DNA from: Rivularia sp. T60_A2020_040
GTDB taxonomy: Bacteria; Cyanobacteriota; Cyanobacteriia; Cyanobacteriales; Nostocaceae
Length of the DNA: 52,614 nucleotides
Assembly (NCBI GenBank): GCA_015272215.1
Contig: JACYMD010000054.1
Span: 1-52,614, forward strand
Direction of reading: 5' to 3'
Shown: one piece after another, positions 34,081-44,186 of the stretch
How positions within the stretch are numbered: the first letter of the stretch is position 1
Layout: every line of letters starts with the position of its first letter
Program-made: the position numbers and the translations under genes
Notes under the pieces: model-generated
What the model was told of the DNA's origin: nothing
The model's database searches: none
What the model saw: the letters and a program-made list of their open reading frames with translations, nothing else

Positions 34081-36501
34081 ATGTCAGAATTAATTCAATC
34101 AATTTTAGATAGTGAAGAAAAAAGCGATTTTCGGTCATTACTGAGTGATTTACGTCAACAAGAAAACAGTTATTTGCTACGTAATGACATTGTTAATGCT
34201 TATAGTGAATTTTGTGCCAAAAATCAAAAATCCGATGAGTTTTATACAGGTTCAAATTTAAGTAAATTATTTTATTATACTCAAGAAATCATTCGAGAAG
34301 AATCGAGTTTCTGTTTCATTATCCGTCCGAAAATTGCTTCTCAAGAAGTCTATCGCTTAACAGAAGACTTAAATATTGAGAATATGACGACAAAAGAATT
34401 ACTCAATGTACGAGACCGTTTTGTAAATAAATACAATCCTCAAGAAGGCGATTTATTAGAGTTAGATTTCGCTCCTTTTTATGACTATTCCCCGCAAATT
34501 CGTGACCCGAAAAATATCGGTAAAGGAGTAGAATTTCTCAACCGTTATCTCTCAAGTAAACTATTTGCAGACTCTAAACAATGGCTGGAAAGTTTATTTA
34601 ATTTTCTTCAACTGCACCAATATAGCGGCGTTCAACTATTAATAAATAGTAGTATAAAATCCCAACAACATCTTTCTCAACAACTGAAAAAAGCCATAGA
34701 ATTAGTAGCTAATCGTCCGCAGTCAGAATCTTACGAAGAGTTTCGCTTTCAATTACAAACTATGGGTTTTGAACCTGGTTGGGGTAATACAGCTGCTCGT
34801 GTTTTAGAAACTTTAAATATTCTCGATGAGTTGATGGATTCCCCTGATCCTCAAACTTTGGAAGCATTTATTTCTCGGATTCCGATGATTTTTAAAATCG
34901 TTTTGGTGTCTTCCCACGGTTGGTTTGCTCAAGAAGGGGTTTTAGGTCGTCCGGATACCGGAGGTCAGGTAGTTTATGTTCTCGATCAAGCTAAAAGTCT
35001 GGAAATACAACTCCAAGAAGATGCACAACTTGCTGGTTTAGAATCACTAAATGTCGAGCCAAAAGTAATTATTTTAACTCGTCTGATTCCTAATAGTGAT
35101 GGTACCTTGTGTAACCAACGTTTGGAGAAAGTTCACGGTACTCACAATGCTTGGATTCTCAGAGTTCCTTTCCGGGAATTCAATCCGAATATGACTCAAA
35201 ATTGGATTTCTCGGTTTGAAATTTGGCCTTATTTAGAAACTTATGCTGTTGATGCCGAAAAAGAACTATTAGCCGAGTTTCAAGGTAGACCAGATTTAAT
35301 TGTGGGTAACTATACTGATGGTAATTTAGTTGCATTTTTGCTATCGCGTCGTTTAAAGGTAACTCAATGTAATGTTGCTCACGCTTTGGAAAAATCCAAG
35401 TATTTGTTTAGTAATTTATATTGGCAAGATTTAGAAGATAAGTATCATTTTTCCTTACAATTTACTGCCGATTTAATTTCCATGAATGCTGCTAACTTTA
35501 TTGTTAGTAGCACCTATCAAGAAATTGTGGGAACACCGGATAGTGTGGGACAGTATGAATCATATCAATGCTTTACCATGCCCGATTTGTATCATGTGGT
35601 AAATGGAATTGAACTGTTTAGTCCCAAGTTTAATGTAGTACCACCGGGGGTTAATGAGAGTTGCTTTTTTCCTTATTCGCGAAAAGAGGAACGTGTTGAG
35701 AGCGATAGACAAAGATTAGAAGAAATGCTCTTTACTTTGGAAGATTCGACTCAAGTATTTGGTAAACTTGATGACCCAAACAAATGCCCTTTATTTTCAA
35801 TGGCACGTTTGGATCGAATTAAAAATATGACAGGTTTAGCAGAATGTTTTGGTCAGAGTCTGGAATTACAAAAGCATTGTAATTTAATTTTGGTAGCCGG
35901 TAAATTGCGTGTTGAAGAATCGGGGGATAATGAAGAACGCGACGAAATTATCAAGCTTTATAATGCGATTGAAAAATATAATCTTTATGGAAAGATTCGC
36001 TGGTTGGGAGTGCGTTTGTCTAAAGCCGATTCTGGTGAAGTTTACCGAGTCATAGCCGATCGTCAAGGAGTATTTGTGCAACCTGCTTTGTTTGAAGCTT
36101 TCGGTTTAACGATTTTAGAAGCGATGATTTCGGGATTACCAACTTTTGGAACCCAATTTGGCGGACCTTTAGAAATTATTCAGGATAAAGTAAATGGATT
36201 TTATATTAATCCCACTAATCTAGAAGAAACAGCCAGTAAAATATTAGATTTTGTCACTAAATACAAACAAAATCCGAACTATTGGCATGAAATTTCTCAA
36301 GCTGGTATTAACAGAGTTTATAGTACTTATACCTGGAAAATTCACGTTAATAAGTTGTTAAGTTTAGCGCGAATTTATGGCTTTTGGAATTTTACTTCTA
36401 AAGAACAACGAGAAGATTTGTTGCGCTACCTTGAATCATTATTTTACTTAATGTATAAGCCCAGAGCGCAACAACAACTCCAACAACATCAATATCGCTA
36501 A
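34081..36501 (+). CDS. susA: Sucrose synthase
   Basis: Sucrose synthase reversibly makes UDP- or ADP-glucose and fructose from sucrose, and in heterocystous cyanobacteria feeds carbon into metabolism. I start at ATG 34081 (MSELIQSILDSEEK), giving 806 residues, the length I recall for Anabaena SusA; GGAG lies nine bases upstream. An upstream in-frame ATG (34051) also exists. The N-terminal regulatory part is followed by a GT4 catalytic part: the sugar-binding GRPDTGGQVVYVLDQ, and the E-x7-E element FEAFGLTILEA. Cytosolic. It stands alone, with no sps or spp gene adjacent. Confidence 0.94.
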   Translation: MSELIQSILDSEEKSDFRSLLSDLRQQENSYLLRNDIVNAYSEFCAKNQKSDEFYTGSNLSKLFYYTQEIIREESSFCFIIRPKIASQEVYRLTEDLNIENMTTKELLNVRDRFVNKYNPQEGDLLELDFAPFYDYSPQIRDPKNIGKGVEFLNRYLSSKLFADSKQWLESLFNFLQLHQYSGVQLLINSSIKSQQHLSQQLKKAIELVANRPQSESYEEFRFQLQTMGFEPGWGNTAARVLETLNILDELMDSPDPQTLEAFISRIPMIFKIVLVSSHGWFAQEGVLGRPDTGGQVVYVLDQAKSLEIQLQEDAQLAGLESLNVEPKVIILTRLIPNSDGTLCNQRLEKVHGTHNAWILRVPFREFNPNMTQNWISRFEIWPYLETYAVDAEKELLAEFQGRPDLIVGNYTDGNLVAFLLSRRLKVTQCNVAHALEKSKYLFSNLYWQDLEDKYHFSLQFTADLISMNAANFIVSSTYQEIVGTPDSVGQYESYQCFTMPDLYHVVNGIELFSPKFNVVPPGVNESCFFPYSRKEERVESDRQRLEEMLFTLEDSTQVFGKLDDPNKCPLFSMARLDRIKNMTGLAECFGQSLELQKHCNLILVAGKLRVEESGDNEERDEIIKLYNAIEKYNLYGKIRWLGVRLSKADSGEVYRVIADRQGVFVQPALFEAFGLTILEAMISGLPTFGTQFGGPLEIIQDKVNGFYINPTNLEETASKILDFVTKYKQNPNYWHEISQAGINRVYSTYTWKIHVNKLLSLARIYGFWNFTSKEQREDLLRYLESLFYLMYKPRAQQQLQQHQYR

Positions 36502-36517
36502 ATGGCTAAATAATTGT

Positions 36518-37273
36518 TTATATAATGATCACAGACTCGGCTAAATTCCCTCTAAAGCTTCTTTGCCAAGGATAAACTGGCTGGTTGCTATAATAATTCG
36601 GGATTTCCATCGGGTCTCTTTTTGTATGGAATGCTGCGTATCTGGTCAATTCTTGCCAAGTTCGAGGTCCAACTATCCCATCTGCTCCTAATCGGCGATG
36701 TTCTTGAAAGGCTTTGACTGCTGTTTCTGTAAATACATCAAACCTCCCAGTTATTCCTACATTGTAACGATTGTAAGTTAACAGCGTTTGCAAAACTCGC
36801 ACCGCATCACCACTGTGTCCATAACGCAAAATTGGTAGCTGTTCACCTCGATAATACTGAGCTAATAAACGTTGCTCTAAATTGTCATCTGTCGTTTGTG
36901 GTATATCCCATTGTTCTCTAGGAGTAAGTCCGAGACTTTTCTCTGAGAAAGTTAAAGATTTGTCATTCATCGAATAGTCTTTTAATACAGCAGAAAAATT
37001 AAAATTCTCTTTTCTCTCCAGCCAGTTGATTGAACTATAAGAACTTTGCCAGGGACTTTTGCTTAGGGTAGTATTGGGTATTTTTTGATACTTCACTTTC
37101 GACGCGGACAAGTTGGGTTTATCACTAGTCTGAGCCATAGAGCCAGGTACACGCTGATTTATCAAACCTTGCTGAGCCTTCTCTAGATTGATTGTAAATA
37201 CAGTTGATAATGTAGGCAGAAACAGTTGCCCCTGCGTTATCAAGGTTGCTACCAGCAAACCCAGTACGGTCAT
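36518..37273 (-). CDS. Peptidoglycan-binding-domain protein (first of a pair)
   Basis: A 251-residue protein with one PG_binding_1 domain at about 142-205 (LPILRYGHSGDAVRVLQTLL ... GRFDVFTETAVKAFQEHRRL ... DGIVGPRTWQELTRY). The region before it is low in order and the N-terminus is weakly hydrophobic, not a classic signal peptide. The domain binds cell-wall peptides. A paralogue lies 145 bases upstream on the same strand. GGAGG at eight bases from ATG 37273 makes this start firm. Confidence 0.8.
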   Translation of the reverse strand: MTVLGLLVATLITQGQLFLPTLSTVFTINLEKAQQGLINQRVPGSMAQTSDKPNLSASKVKYQKIPNTTLSKSPWQSSYSSINWLERKENFNFSAVLKDYSMNDKSLTFSEKSLGLTPREQWDIPQTTDDNLEQRLLAQYYRGEQLPILRYGHSGDAVRVLQTLLTYNRYNVGITGRFDVFTETAVKAFQEHRRLGADGIVGPRTWQELTRYAAFHTKRDPMEIPNYYSNQPVYPWQRSFRGNLAESVIII

Positions 37274-37418
37274 CTACTTGACCTCCTAATACCTACACTA
37301 CTTATGACACGATCATAAGGTTACACCCGGAAATTCTCTTAAGGTAGATGTAGCCTATATTACTTTTATTTAGACTCATTTAACGGTATGATGCAAAGTA
37401 TTTCCCACGACATTATTT

Positions 37419-38126
37419 TTACCTTGTCAATTCTTGCCAAGTTTGTAGTCCAACTACACCATCTATAGTTAAATTCCGCTTAGTTTGGAAAGCTTTTACC
37501 GCAATTTCTGTAAGAGCGCCAAAATTTCCATCAACTCTAATGGGATAGCCATTGACTAATAACAGTCGTTGCAACACTCTAACGGATAAGCCGGAAGAAC
37601 CAAAACTCAAGATTGGTAAGTTTTGATTGTAGCTACTAGAAACCCTTCCTGAATTAACTTGTCTTGGTTGTTTGAAACCTCCTGCTTGGATATTTTTGAG
37701 TTGAGGAGTATTTTGTATTCCGTCAGCCAAACTAGATGGAGAAGTTGAAGGCAATATAATTTTATTAGTTGTAGTTGCTTGTAGCGAATTATTTTCTAAA
37801 GATTGTTTTAAAATAATTGGCTGTTTTTTTACAGAAATATAACGTCTTTTTAAGTTACAACAATCAACAGATTCAATTCTATGTCTAATTTTTTTAAGTA
37901 CATTTTCATTTTTTTGTAAACTTAGTTTTGAAGCAATTGGAATTACATTTGATTGAATAAATTCTGGTGGTGTAATCCGAGCAGGAGTGATTAAACCAGT
38001 TGATTGAATAAGATTTGATTCTTTAACACTAAAATCAAGCTCGACTGCTGTTTGATTAAATAAATAAGGCACAGATGGATGTCCTGTTGTAAGGGCAGTC
38101 GTTATCAGCAAGCCAATATCATTCAT
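37419..38126 (-). CDS. Peptidoglycan-binding-domain protein (second of a pair)
   Basis: A 235-residue paralogue of the preceding gene, with the same domain at the C-terminal end (LPILSFGSSGLSVRVLQRLL ... GNFGALTEIAVKAFQTKRNL ... DGVVGLQTWQELTR). The N-terminal 20 residues are also alike in type (MNDIGLLITTALTTGHPSVP). The middle is basic and Ser/Asn-rich. No enzyme domain is fused, so these may be wall-binding adaptors. Probably a tandem duplication. Confidence 0.78.
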   Translation of the reverse strand: MNDIGLLITTALTTGHPSVPYLFNQTAVELDFSVKESNLIQSTGLITPARITPPEFIQSNVIPIASKLSLQKNENVLKKIRHRIESVDCCNLKRRYISVKKQPIILKQSLENNSLQATTTNKIILPSTSPSSLADGIQNTPQLKNIQAGGFKQPRQVNSGRVSSSYNQNLPILSFGSSGLSVRVLQRLLLVNGYPIRVDGNFGALTEIAVKAFQTKRNLTIDGVVGLQTWQELTR

Positions 38127-39292
38127 GGTATTTCATTTTACTAATACCCATATTTTCTTTACACAGAGTTTCCTACTGTTCTTCCGGAAAACTGCGTACT
38201 TGTACTTAAAAAACAAGTCACTCTCCGTTTTTATTTGCAATTAATCCCACGGATGAATCTGAAATTGAAAAATTTCAGCACCTTCGCATTTTATGACAAA
38301 TGAGGATGATCAAAAAGTTCTCTAAGTCAGAAAGAAACTCTCTTACTTTTAAACCCAAACTCCTGACATTCCTCCTAGGGTGCTAAAGCGCATTTAGCTA
38401 AAACCGAATCAATTGTTCGTGGGAGAACTTTTTTTGCACGCTACCGAAGTCATAGCGTAGTCTCCTTAAAATTTAAATTTTAAAATTTAAATTTTGAATT
38501 TGAATTTAAATTTAAATTAGTTTGGTTATTCTTGTCAAAAACAGGAATGGCTCTACTGTACCTTGATGCGCGTCAGATAGATGCAAGCGCGAATATAAAT
38601 CAAACATTTTTCTCTATATTAAGAATGCAAAATACTAAAAATTCAAACACAAATACAAACGATATGGATTTTTTAAACTTCATGTTTACCACTCGCTTTA
38701 AACTCAACATCTGAATTTTATGAGTATTTGTGTAATTGTAATCTGCAACCAACTTACAGAACTGTAATTCCTGTTACCCACTACAAAATCTGTCACAATC
38801 TATCTTGAATTTACAAAAAATAGTGCTTGACAATATCTTTTATACTTGCATTTTACTTTCTGTCAGAAAATAATCTACAAGATAATCCCAAAGTATTAGG
38901 CAAATAAACTTACCATTAAGTACATAGATGTAATTCTGATAAATTAGTGCCTGAAATTAATAGATACACGAATATAAACATTAAATCTCACTTCTAATTC
39001 TTTTCTTCCCTTGGTAAAGGGATGCCGTAGTCAAGGTGAGGTATTATATCTAATCACCTCCATATCTGACACGTTTAACTTTTGATTTTGTAGCTCATTT
39101 AACTACAAAAATATTTAGTTTAAGTGCAAATACTAATTAAAAGGATTTATAAATTAAGAAAATATTTATCACAGTGTTGTCAAATTTTCTAAGTTTTTTA
39201 AATTACTTTAAATCACCGTGTTATTCACGTAATTAATCCAAATGTTCGCAAATAAATTAGTAAACTGTAACATTTCTCAGCCCAGACTAAAC
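38127..39292. other. Long noncoding region with palindromic AT runs
   Basis: About 1.17 kb without a gene I can support. AAAAAGTTCTC (about 38310) and GAGAACTTTTTTT (about 38422) are complementary and enclose about 100 bases. At 38465-38520 there is a run of TTTAAATTTTAAAA-like palindromes. A 60-codon frame at 38532-38714 has no family features. The end of the region near 39000-39292 is plain AT-rich DNA. Confidence 0.5.
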
Positions 39293-40231
39293 TTAACTTT
39301 CAAGCAAACTGATTAACAAAACTTTGGATGTAAAGGGAGAATCGCGACGCAAGATTTTAATTAGATAAATAATTTGATGAAATTGCTGCATTTTTCCGCA
39401 ATCGCGATAATATTCAGCAGCTTGCAGAAAATCCTCCCAAGCTTGTTGTTGTTTACCATCTTTATAAAGAGCGAAACCTCTGCCAACGTATGCTGCACCT
39501 TGGTTGCGGTTGCGTTGAATTGATTCGCTAAAATCAGTAATCGCTTGGTGATATTTTTTTAGCTCGCGAAAAGCATAACCCCGATTGCAATAAAAACTTG
39601 CATCTGCGATATCATTTGAAATTGCTTGAGAAAAATTAGCGATAGCTAAGTCAAATTCTTTGAGTTGTAGATAAGTTACACCCAATTCGTTGTGTATTGT
39701 GGCAATATCATGAGTATTTATTCGAGATATCAATTCTAAGGCTTTTTTATAGTCGCTGATGGCTTTTTGATAGCTTTCTTGCTCAAAATATGCCAAACCT
39801 CTATCGTAATAAGCTCGGAAGTCTGAAGGGTAAGTCGTAAGAAAGTAATTAAAATCCGCGATCGCTGCTGCGGTTAAGTGTAACTTATAATACGCAAACC
39901 CGCGATTTAGATAAACTTCAAATAACTGGGAATTTTGTTCGATGGCTGTATTACAATCGGCGATGGTGTGCTGATAATCTGATAAATGTAAGTAAGCAAA
40001 ACAACGATTGTAATAAGCTTTAGCGTAATTAGGATTAATTTCAATTGCTTGAGTAAAATTATCAATCGCTGCGGTGTATTTATTACTTTCGAGTTGTGCT
40101 ACTCCTAATTGAAATAACTCCAATTCTTTTGAGCCACCCTGGTTTAATGCCAAAGCCTTAGTTTGAAATGAAAATACCATTAGTATAATAACCACAACCA
40201 AACTGAGAAAGATTTGGTAAAACCTATTCAT
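39293..40231 (-). CDS. Exported TPR-repeat protein
   Basis: A 312-residue protein with a hydrophobic N-terminus (about 5-28, then the signal-like site ALA) and seven or so TPR units, for example AKAYYNRCFAYLHLSDYQHT, AYYDRGLAYFEQESYQKAIS, and YCNRGYAFRELKKYHQAITD. TPRs mediate protein contacts. It is not closely like the TPR protein at 25785. Position gives no hint of partner. Function unknown. Confidence 0.8.
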   Translation of the reverse strand: MNRFYQIFLSLVVVIILMVFSFQTKALALNQGGSKELELFQLGVAQLESNKYTAAIDNFTQAIEINPNYAKAYYNRCFAYLHLSDYQHTIADCNTAIEQNSQLFEVYLNRGFAYYKLHLTAAAIADFNYFLTTYPSDFRAYYDRGLAYFEQESYQKAISDYKKALELISRINTHDIATIHNELGVTYLQLKEFDLAIANFSQAISNDIADASFYCNRGYAFRELKKYHQAITDFSESIQRNRNQGAAYVGRGFALYKDGKQQQAWEDFLQAAEYYRDCGKMQQFHQIIYLIKILRRDSPFTSKVLLISLLES

Positions 40232-40377
40232 AATTAATCAAAAATAATGGGTTGGGGAAAAAGGCTAATACATAATTAATGGTTAATAGCAATTATTTTC
40301 GTACTAGTTTATACGAAACAACCACTATTAACCACTAAATTTTCTAATAATATTTATCAGAATTTCAAGCTAAATTT

Positions 40378-40887
40378 TTACCAACCTTTATCAGCGCTCG
40401 CTAAAACATATTCAGCAAGCTGTTCAATTTGTTCGCTAGATAAACGTTTGCCAAAAGCAGGCATTGCATTCTTACCATTCGTTACCTGATAAACAATTGC
40501 CTCTTTAGAATACATATCGTATTTTTCCAGAGCTTCTTTTTTCAAGGTTTTCTGTGCATTAACTAAATTTCCTCCACCTACATGACAAGCGGCACAATTT
40601 TGTGTGAACAACTTAGCACCTTGCTCATGAGAAACAGCCATAACCACTGGTTGTACTACTGATTCTTGTTTTTCCATAACTTCTACAACAGCAGGCTTTT
40701 CTTCAGTAACTTGAGCAATTTCAACAGGCTCAGTAACTGTCTTTGTTTTCTCAACAACTTTTTTTACTTCTACAGGTGCAACTTGTTCAATACTTGGAGC
40801 AACTGTTGCTTGAGTTTCCTCACCACAAGCATAGGTGAAAAACAATAAAGGTATCACCAAAAACACAATAGATAGTATTTTTTTCAT
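40378..40887 (-). CDS. Lipoprotein-type cytochrome c6
   Basis: I start at ATG 40887 ([11 protein letters not shown]), 169 residues, preceded by AGGAA; the longer frame adds an unlikely 34 codons. Residues 1-21 look like a lipoprotein signal ending TYAC, with Cys21 for lipid attachment. Residues 22-85 are a Val/Glu/Lys/Pro-rich linker. The rest is a full cytochrome c6-like domain: haem motif CAACH (98-102) and axial Met142 in NAMPAFG. It should carry electrons at the thylakoid lumen or periplasmic side while tethered to the membrane. Ordinary c6 is soluble and shorter. Confidence 0.85.
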   Translation of the reverse strand: MKKILSIVFLVIPLLFFTYACGEETQATVAPSIEQVAPVEVKKVVEKTKTVTEPVEIAQVTEEKPAVVEVMEKQESVVQPVVMAVSHEQGAKLFTQNCAACHVGGGNLVNAQKTLKKEALEKYDMYSKEAIVYQVTNGKNAMPAFGKRLSSEQIEQLAEYVLASADKGW

Positions 40888-41142
40888 AGATTTTTTTCCT
40901 GTAATCAACCCAACCTTATTTACCTTTTGCACAGTCCAGCTTATCGTTAAATATACTGAGATTAAATGACAAGAATATACAAATATCAAAAAAGCTAAAT
41001 ATCAAAGTAGTAAAATCAACAGTTGATAATTGTCAATTAGTAATTACCCTCCCATTTCCACCTTTTTAGCAAAGAGTTTACAGGTTGACAAACATAGTCA
41101 TAACGACTACGCTTAAGGAGTTGAATTTATATAGTTTTATTT

Positions 41143-41877
41143 ATGTTGCCTAACAAAGAAGGACAAAAAGTTCCTAACGTCACATTCCGAGTTCGCGAGA
41201 ACAATGATTGGAAAAATATCACCACAGATCAATTATTCAAAGGTAAAACTGTGGTTGTGTTTTCTTTGCCTGGAGCGTTTACTCCAACTTGTTCTTCAAC
41301 GCACTTACCAGGATATAACGAACTGGCTCCAGTTTTTAAAGAAAATGGCGTAGACGAGATTATTTGTATTTCGGTAAACGATTCCTTCGTAATGAACGAA
41401 TGGGCGAAAGATCAAGAAGCCGAGAATGTAACTTTAATACCCGACGGTAACGGTGAATTTTCGGATGGAATGGGAATGTTAGTTGATAAAACCGACTTAG
41501 GTTTTGGTAAGCGTTCCTGGCGTTATTCCATGCTTGTCAAGGATGGTGTAATTGAGAAGATGTTCATCGAGCCAGAAGAGCCAGGAGACCCCTTCAAGGT
41601 ATCCGATGCAGATACAATGCTTAAGTATATTAATCCCCAAGCTGCAAAGCCCCAAGGCGTTTTCATGTTTTCTAAAGAAGGTTGTCCTTTCTGCGCTCGT
41701 GCCAAGGAGATACTTAAAAATCAAGGCTTAGTTTACGAAGAAATTACCTTAAACAAAGATTTCAATACTCGTGGTTTAAGAGCTGCCACAGGTGCAACTA
41801 CAGTTCCTCAAGTGTTTATCGATGGTAAATTAATTGGAGATTCGGAAGCTGTAGCTGCACACTTTGGGGTTAAATAA
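41143..41877 (+). CDS. Peroxiredoxin-glutaredoxin fusion
   Basis: A 244-residue hybrid. Residues 1-160 are a Prx5-type peroxiredoxin with peroxidatic Cys50 in [12 protein letters not shown]. Residues about 170-244 are a glutaredoxin with the active site CPFC (Cys181, Cys184), TVPQVF (cis-Pro) and GDSEA for glutathione. Such fusions reduce peroxides with electrons from glutathione without a separate Grx. Cytosolic. The gene lies upstream of a small membrane protein and 250 bases from the divergent cytochrome c6. Confidence 0.92.
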   Translation: MLPNKEGQKVPNVTFRVRENNDWKNITTDQLFKGKTVVVFSLPGAFTPTCSSTHLPGYNELAPVFKENGVDEIICISVNDSFVMNEWAKDQEAENVTLIPDGNGEFSDGMGMLVDKTDLGFGKRSWRYSMLVKDGVIEKMFIEPEEPGDPFKVSDADTMLKYINPQAAKPQGVFMFSKEGCPFCARAKEILKNQGLVYEEITLNKDFNTRGLRAATGATTVPQVFIDGKLIGDSEAVAAHFGVK

Positions 41878-41910
41878 ACCTTCTAGCTTCTAATAAGAAT
41901 CGAAAAATAC

Positions 41911-41941
41911 GGAGACGTTGCCGGGCGTAACGTCTCTACAT
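41911..41941. repeat. Dispersed palindromic repeat GAGACGTT...AACGTCTC
   Basis: GGAGACGTTGCCGGGCGTAA followed by CGTCTCTAC. Nearly the exact reverse complement occurs at 47215-47245 and a variant at 47870-47897. A terminator role after the peroxiredoxin gene is possible. Confidence 0.8.
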
Positions 41942-42069
41942 GATTTTCCCTGGATTGATTAATCTTAATTTTTTCTTAATTTAGTTAAAAATATCTGTTT
42001 CAACAGATTTAATTTTTTCGTAAATGTGTTAAACAAGTGATAGTGAGTGGAAAATATTAACAAAAATTG

Positions 42070-42405
42070 ATGCTTGATTTAAATACAATAGCCGAGTTTT
42101 CCCGCAACCACTGTGTAACTATTTGTGCCTTTTTGGTTCCAGCAAATCTAATCACTACATTGTCAACAATTGTTCTTGCTGCGCTTCATCGTCCATTATC
42201 TCAAGTTGTGCAATCAGCAGCAATTGCTAGCTTTTTTGGACTAACAATGATTTTTCACGTTTATACGTGGTTCATGATTGGTGTTGTACGGCTTCCTACT
42301 TATATTTTGTTGTGGTTGGCAATTATCTGTTTATTCAGCAATTTAGCGGCAATTTTATTTCAAATGCGTTACATTCGGGCTTATTATTTTACTGAAAATA
42401 GATAA
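42070..42405 (+). CDS. Small hypothetical membrane protein
   Basis: A 111-residue protein with about three hydrophobic segments (20-40, 52-75, 78-100). The start is taken at ATG 42070 rather than the TTG one codon earlier. It looks like a conserved cyanobacterial membrane protein but I cannot name it. It converges with murF; a hairpin lies between. Confidence 0.6.
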   Translation: MLDLNTIAEFSRNHCVTICAFLVPANLITTLSTIVLAALHRPLSQVVQSAAIASFFGLTMIFHVYTWFMIGVVRLPTYILLWLAIICLFSNLAAILFQMRYIRAYYFTENR

Positions 42406-42408
42406 TCA

Positions 42409-42474
42409 GGTCTGCATATTAGAGCTTAGAGTATAACTCCTAATTCCGGTGGTACTAACTCTAAGATGCAGACC
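42409..42474. terminator. Bidirectional hairpin between convergent genes
   Basis: GGTCTGCAT...CTTAGAGT at 42409-42432 pairs with ACTCTAAG...ATGCAGACC at 42458-42474, with an interior loop containing TCCGGTGGTACTAACTC. It fills the gap between a plus-strand gene and murF, so it may stop both transcripts. Confidence 0.6.
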
Positions 42475-42478
42475 TTTA

Positions 42479-43843
42479 TTAAGCTGCTGATTTGCTCAAA
42501 TCCTCTCGTAACTGACTTACGACTTGATCGAGTCCGACGGAATGAGCTGCTTTGAATAAAATGCGATCGCCATCTCGGAGGTATTGCTTTAAGCCAGTTG
42601 TTAGTTCATTGTGGGTGGAATAGCATTGGACGGGAATGCCTTTAGCACTGTTGGCTATGGCTTGTGCGTCCTTACAGTTAACCAATACCATCAAGGCATC
42701 TAAATTTAGAGAGCGTACTGTTTCCCCAACCAGGTGATGGAGTTGCTCGGATTTATCTCCAAGTTCTTTCATGGCACCCAATACAGCAATCCGTCGCTTT
42801 CCTGGAGTTTCCGCTAGTAAATTCAACGCTGCGACCATAGCTTCTGGTGCAGCATTATAAGTTTCATCTAAGATTACCACATCGTTGAGCAAGGTAAATT
42901 GTTGCGATCGCCCCGACGGCATATTTACCGCGACACCATTTTTAAAACAATTCCAATCAATACCTAAAACTTGAGCAACTGCTAAAGCTGCCATGTAGTT
43001 AGCGGCAATATGTCTTCCCGGCATTGGTAAGGGTAAACGTAAACCAGCGATTTCCAAAGTATAATTATCAATTAATTTACCGTGGATATCTCCGCCGGTG
43101 AAACCAAAACTAATAACTTTACCTTGCCAAACCTTCGCTGCCGTTTCCATCAAAAGTGGATTATCGTAATTGAGAATTGCGATGCCATCAGCAGGCATTT
43201 CTGCTAAAACTTCACATTTAGCTTGAGCGATAGCTTCTTCTGAACCAAGTAACTCAATATGAGCAGTTCCGACGTTAGTAATTACAGCAATAGTCGGACG
43301 GGTAATTTGGGTGAGTTCAGCAATTTGCCCCATTCCCCGCATTGCCATTTCGATAACTGCGTAATCGTGTTCTGGTTCTAATTCTAAAAGAGTTTTTGGT
43401 ACGCCGATTTCATTATTGAAATTAGCATAAGTTTTATGAACTCTTCCTTGAGTGCTTAAAACTCCGGCAATTAACTCTTTGGTTGTAGTTTTACCTACTG
43501 AACCTGTCACCCCAATTATCGGTATTGAAAATTGATTGCGCCACCATTCAGCGATTTTTTGATAAGCTTCAAGAGTATTTGTAACTTGCAATACGGGAAA
43601 TTGCGGATTGTCGTATTCAAAATCAACAATTGCAGCGGGTGAACCTTTTTCAATTGCTGTCGCGACAAACCTATGTCCATCAAAGTTTTCACCACGAAAA
43701 GCGACAAATATTTCTCCGGGCTTAATAATTCTACTGTCTGTTTGTATACCAATAAATGATTGTGCAAGTGCTGTTTCTGATAGATTTACACAAGTAGCAC
43801 CAAGCAATTCAACTAGTTGTTTGAGGGTGGCAGAACAGGGCAT
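42479..43843 (-). CDS. murF: UDP-MurNAc-tripeptide-D-Ala-D-Ala ligase
   Basis: A 454-residue MurF, adding D-Ala-D-Ala to UDP-MurNAc-tripeptide in the cytosolic phase of peptidoglycan synthesis. The ATP-binding loop GVTGSVGKTTTKE is at 111-123; ANFNNEIGVPKTLLEL and DETYNAAPEAMVAAL are the central- and C-domain marks of MurF. Length is normal. It is monocistronic here, as is common in cyanobacteria. Confidence 0.95.
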   Translation of the reverse strand: MPCSATLKQLVELLGATCVNLSETALAQSFIGIQTDSRIIKPGEIFVAFRGENFDGHRFVATAIEKGSPAAIVDFEYDNPQFPVLQVTNTLEAYQKIAEWWRNQFSIPIIGVTGSVGKTTTKELIAGVLSTQGRVHKTYANFNNEIGVPKTLLELEPEHDYAVIEMAMRGMGQIAELTQITRPTIAVITNVGTAHIELLGSEEAIAQAKCEVLAEMPADGIAILNYDNPLLMETAAKVWQGKVISFGFTGGDIHGKLIDNYTLEIAGLRLPLPMPGRHIAANYMAALAVAQVLGIDWNCFKNGVAVNMPSGRSQQFTLLNDVVILDETYNAAPEAMVAALNLLAETPGKRRIAVLGAMKELGDKSEQLHHLVGETVRSLNLDALMVLVNCKDAQAIANSAKGIPVQCYSTHNELTTGLKQYLRDGDRILFKAAHSVGLDQVVSQLREDLSKSAA

Positions 43844-44186
43844 AATACCGGGTGTGTGGGATTAGGAAAGTTAATTTATTTAGTTCAATAATTATCGAAC
43901 CGTTTGCAAATAATAGAAATAATAGAAGCAAACAAAGTTCTCTAATCCTATAGTTCTTTTGGGAAAAATATAAAGTACCGAATTTAACATTTTTACATAT
44001 AGTTGGCAGATTAGATAAAAATATCCTCAGTAAAATGTACCACCACAAGTTGATACTCATGATGGCACATTCAAAAATATGGTTATTCAATTGGATTTAT
44101 CAAGTTCGTAAATTTTTAATTCCTCCTCTGCTGCTCTAACCACCCATTGATTAAGAAAAATATTAAATTTTGATTGGAAGTCGTGA
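43844..44186. other. Noncoding region between murF and the TerB gene
   Basis: About 340 AT-rich bases that should hold the murF promoter. A 93-codon frame overlaps the murF start (43809-44090) but has no support. Nothing else is seen. Confidence 0.5.

Noticed and set aside
38532..38714. 60-codon plus-strand frame in the large gap
   Set aside because: No ribosome site, no domain and Asn/Thr-rich composition as expected from AT-rich DNA.
43809..44090. 93-codon frame overlapping the murF start
   Set aside because: It shares sequence with the murF leader and start and looks like a chance frame in AT-rich DNA.
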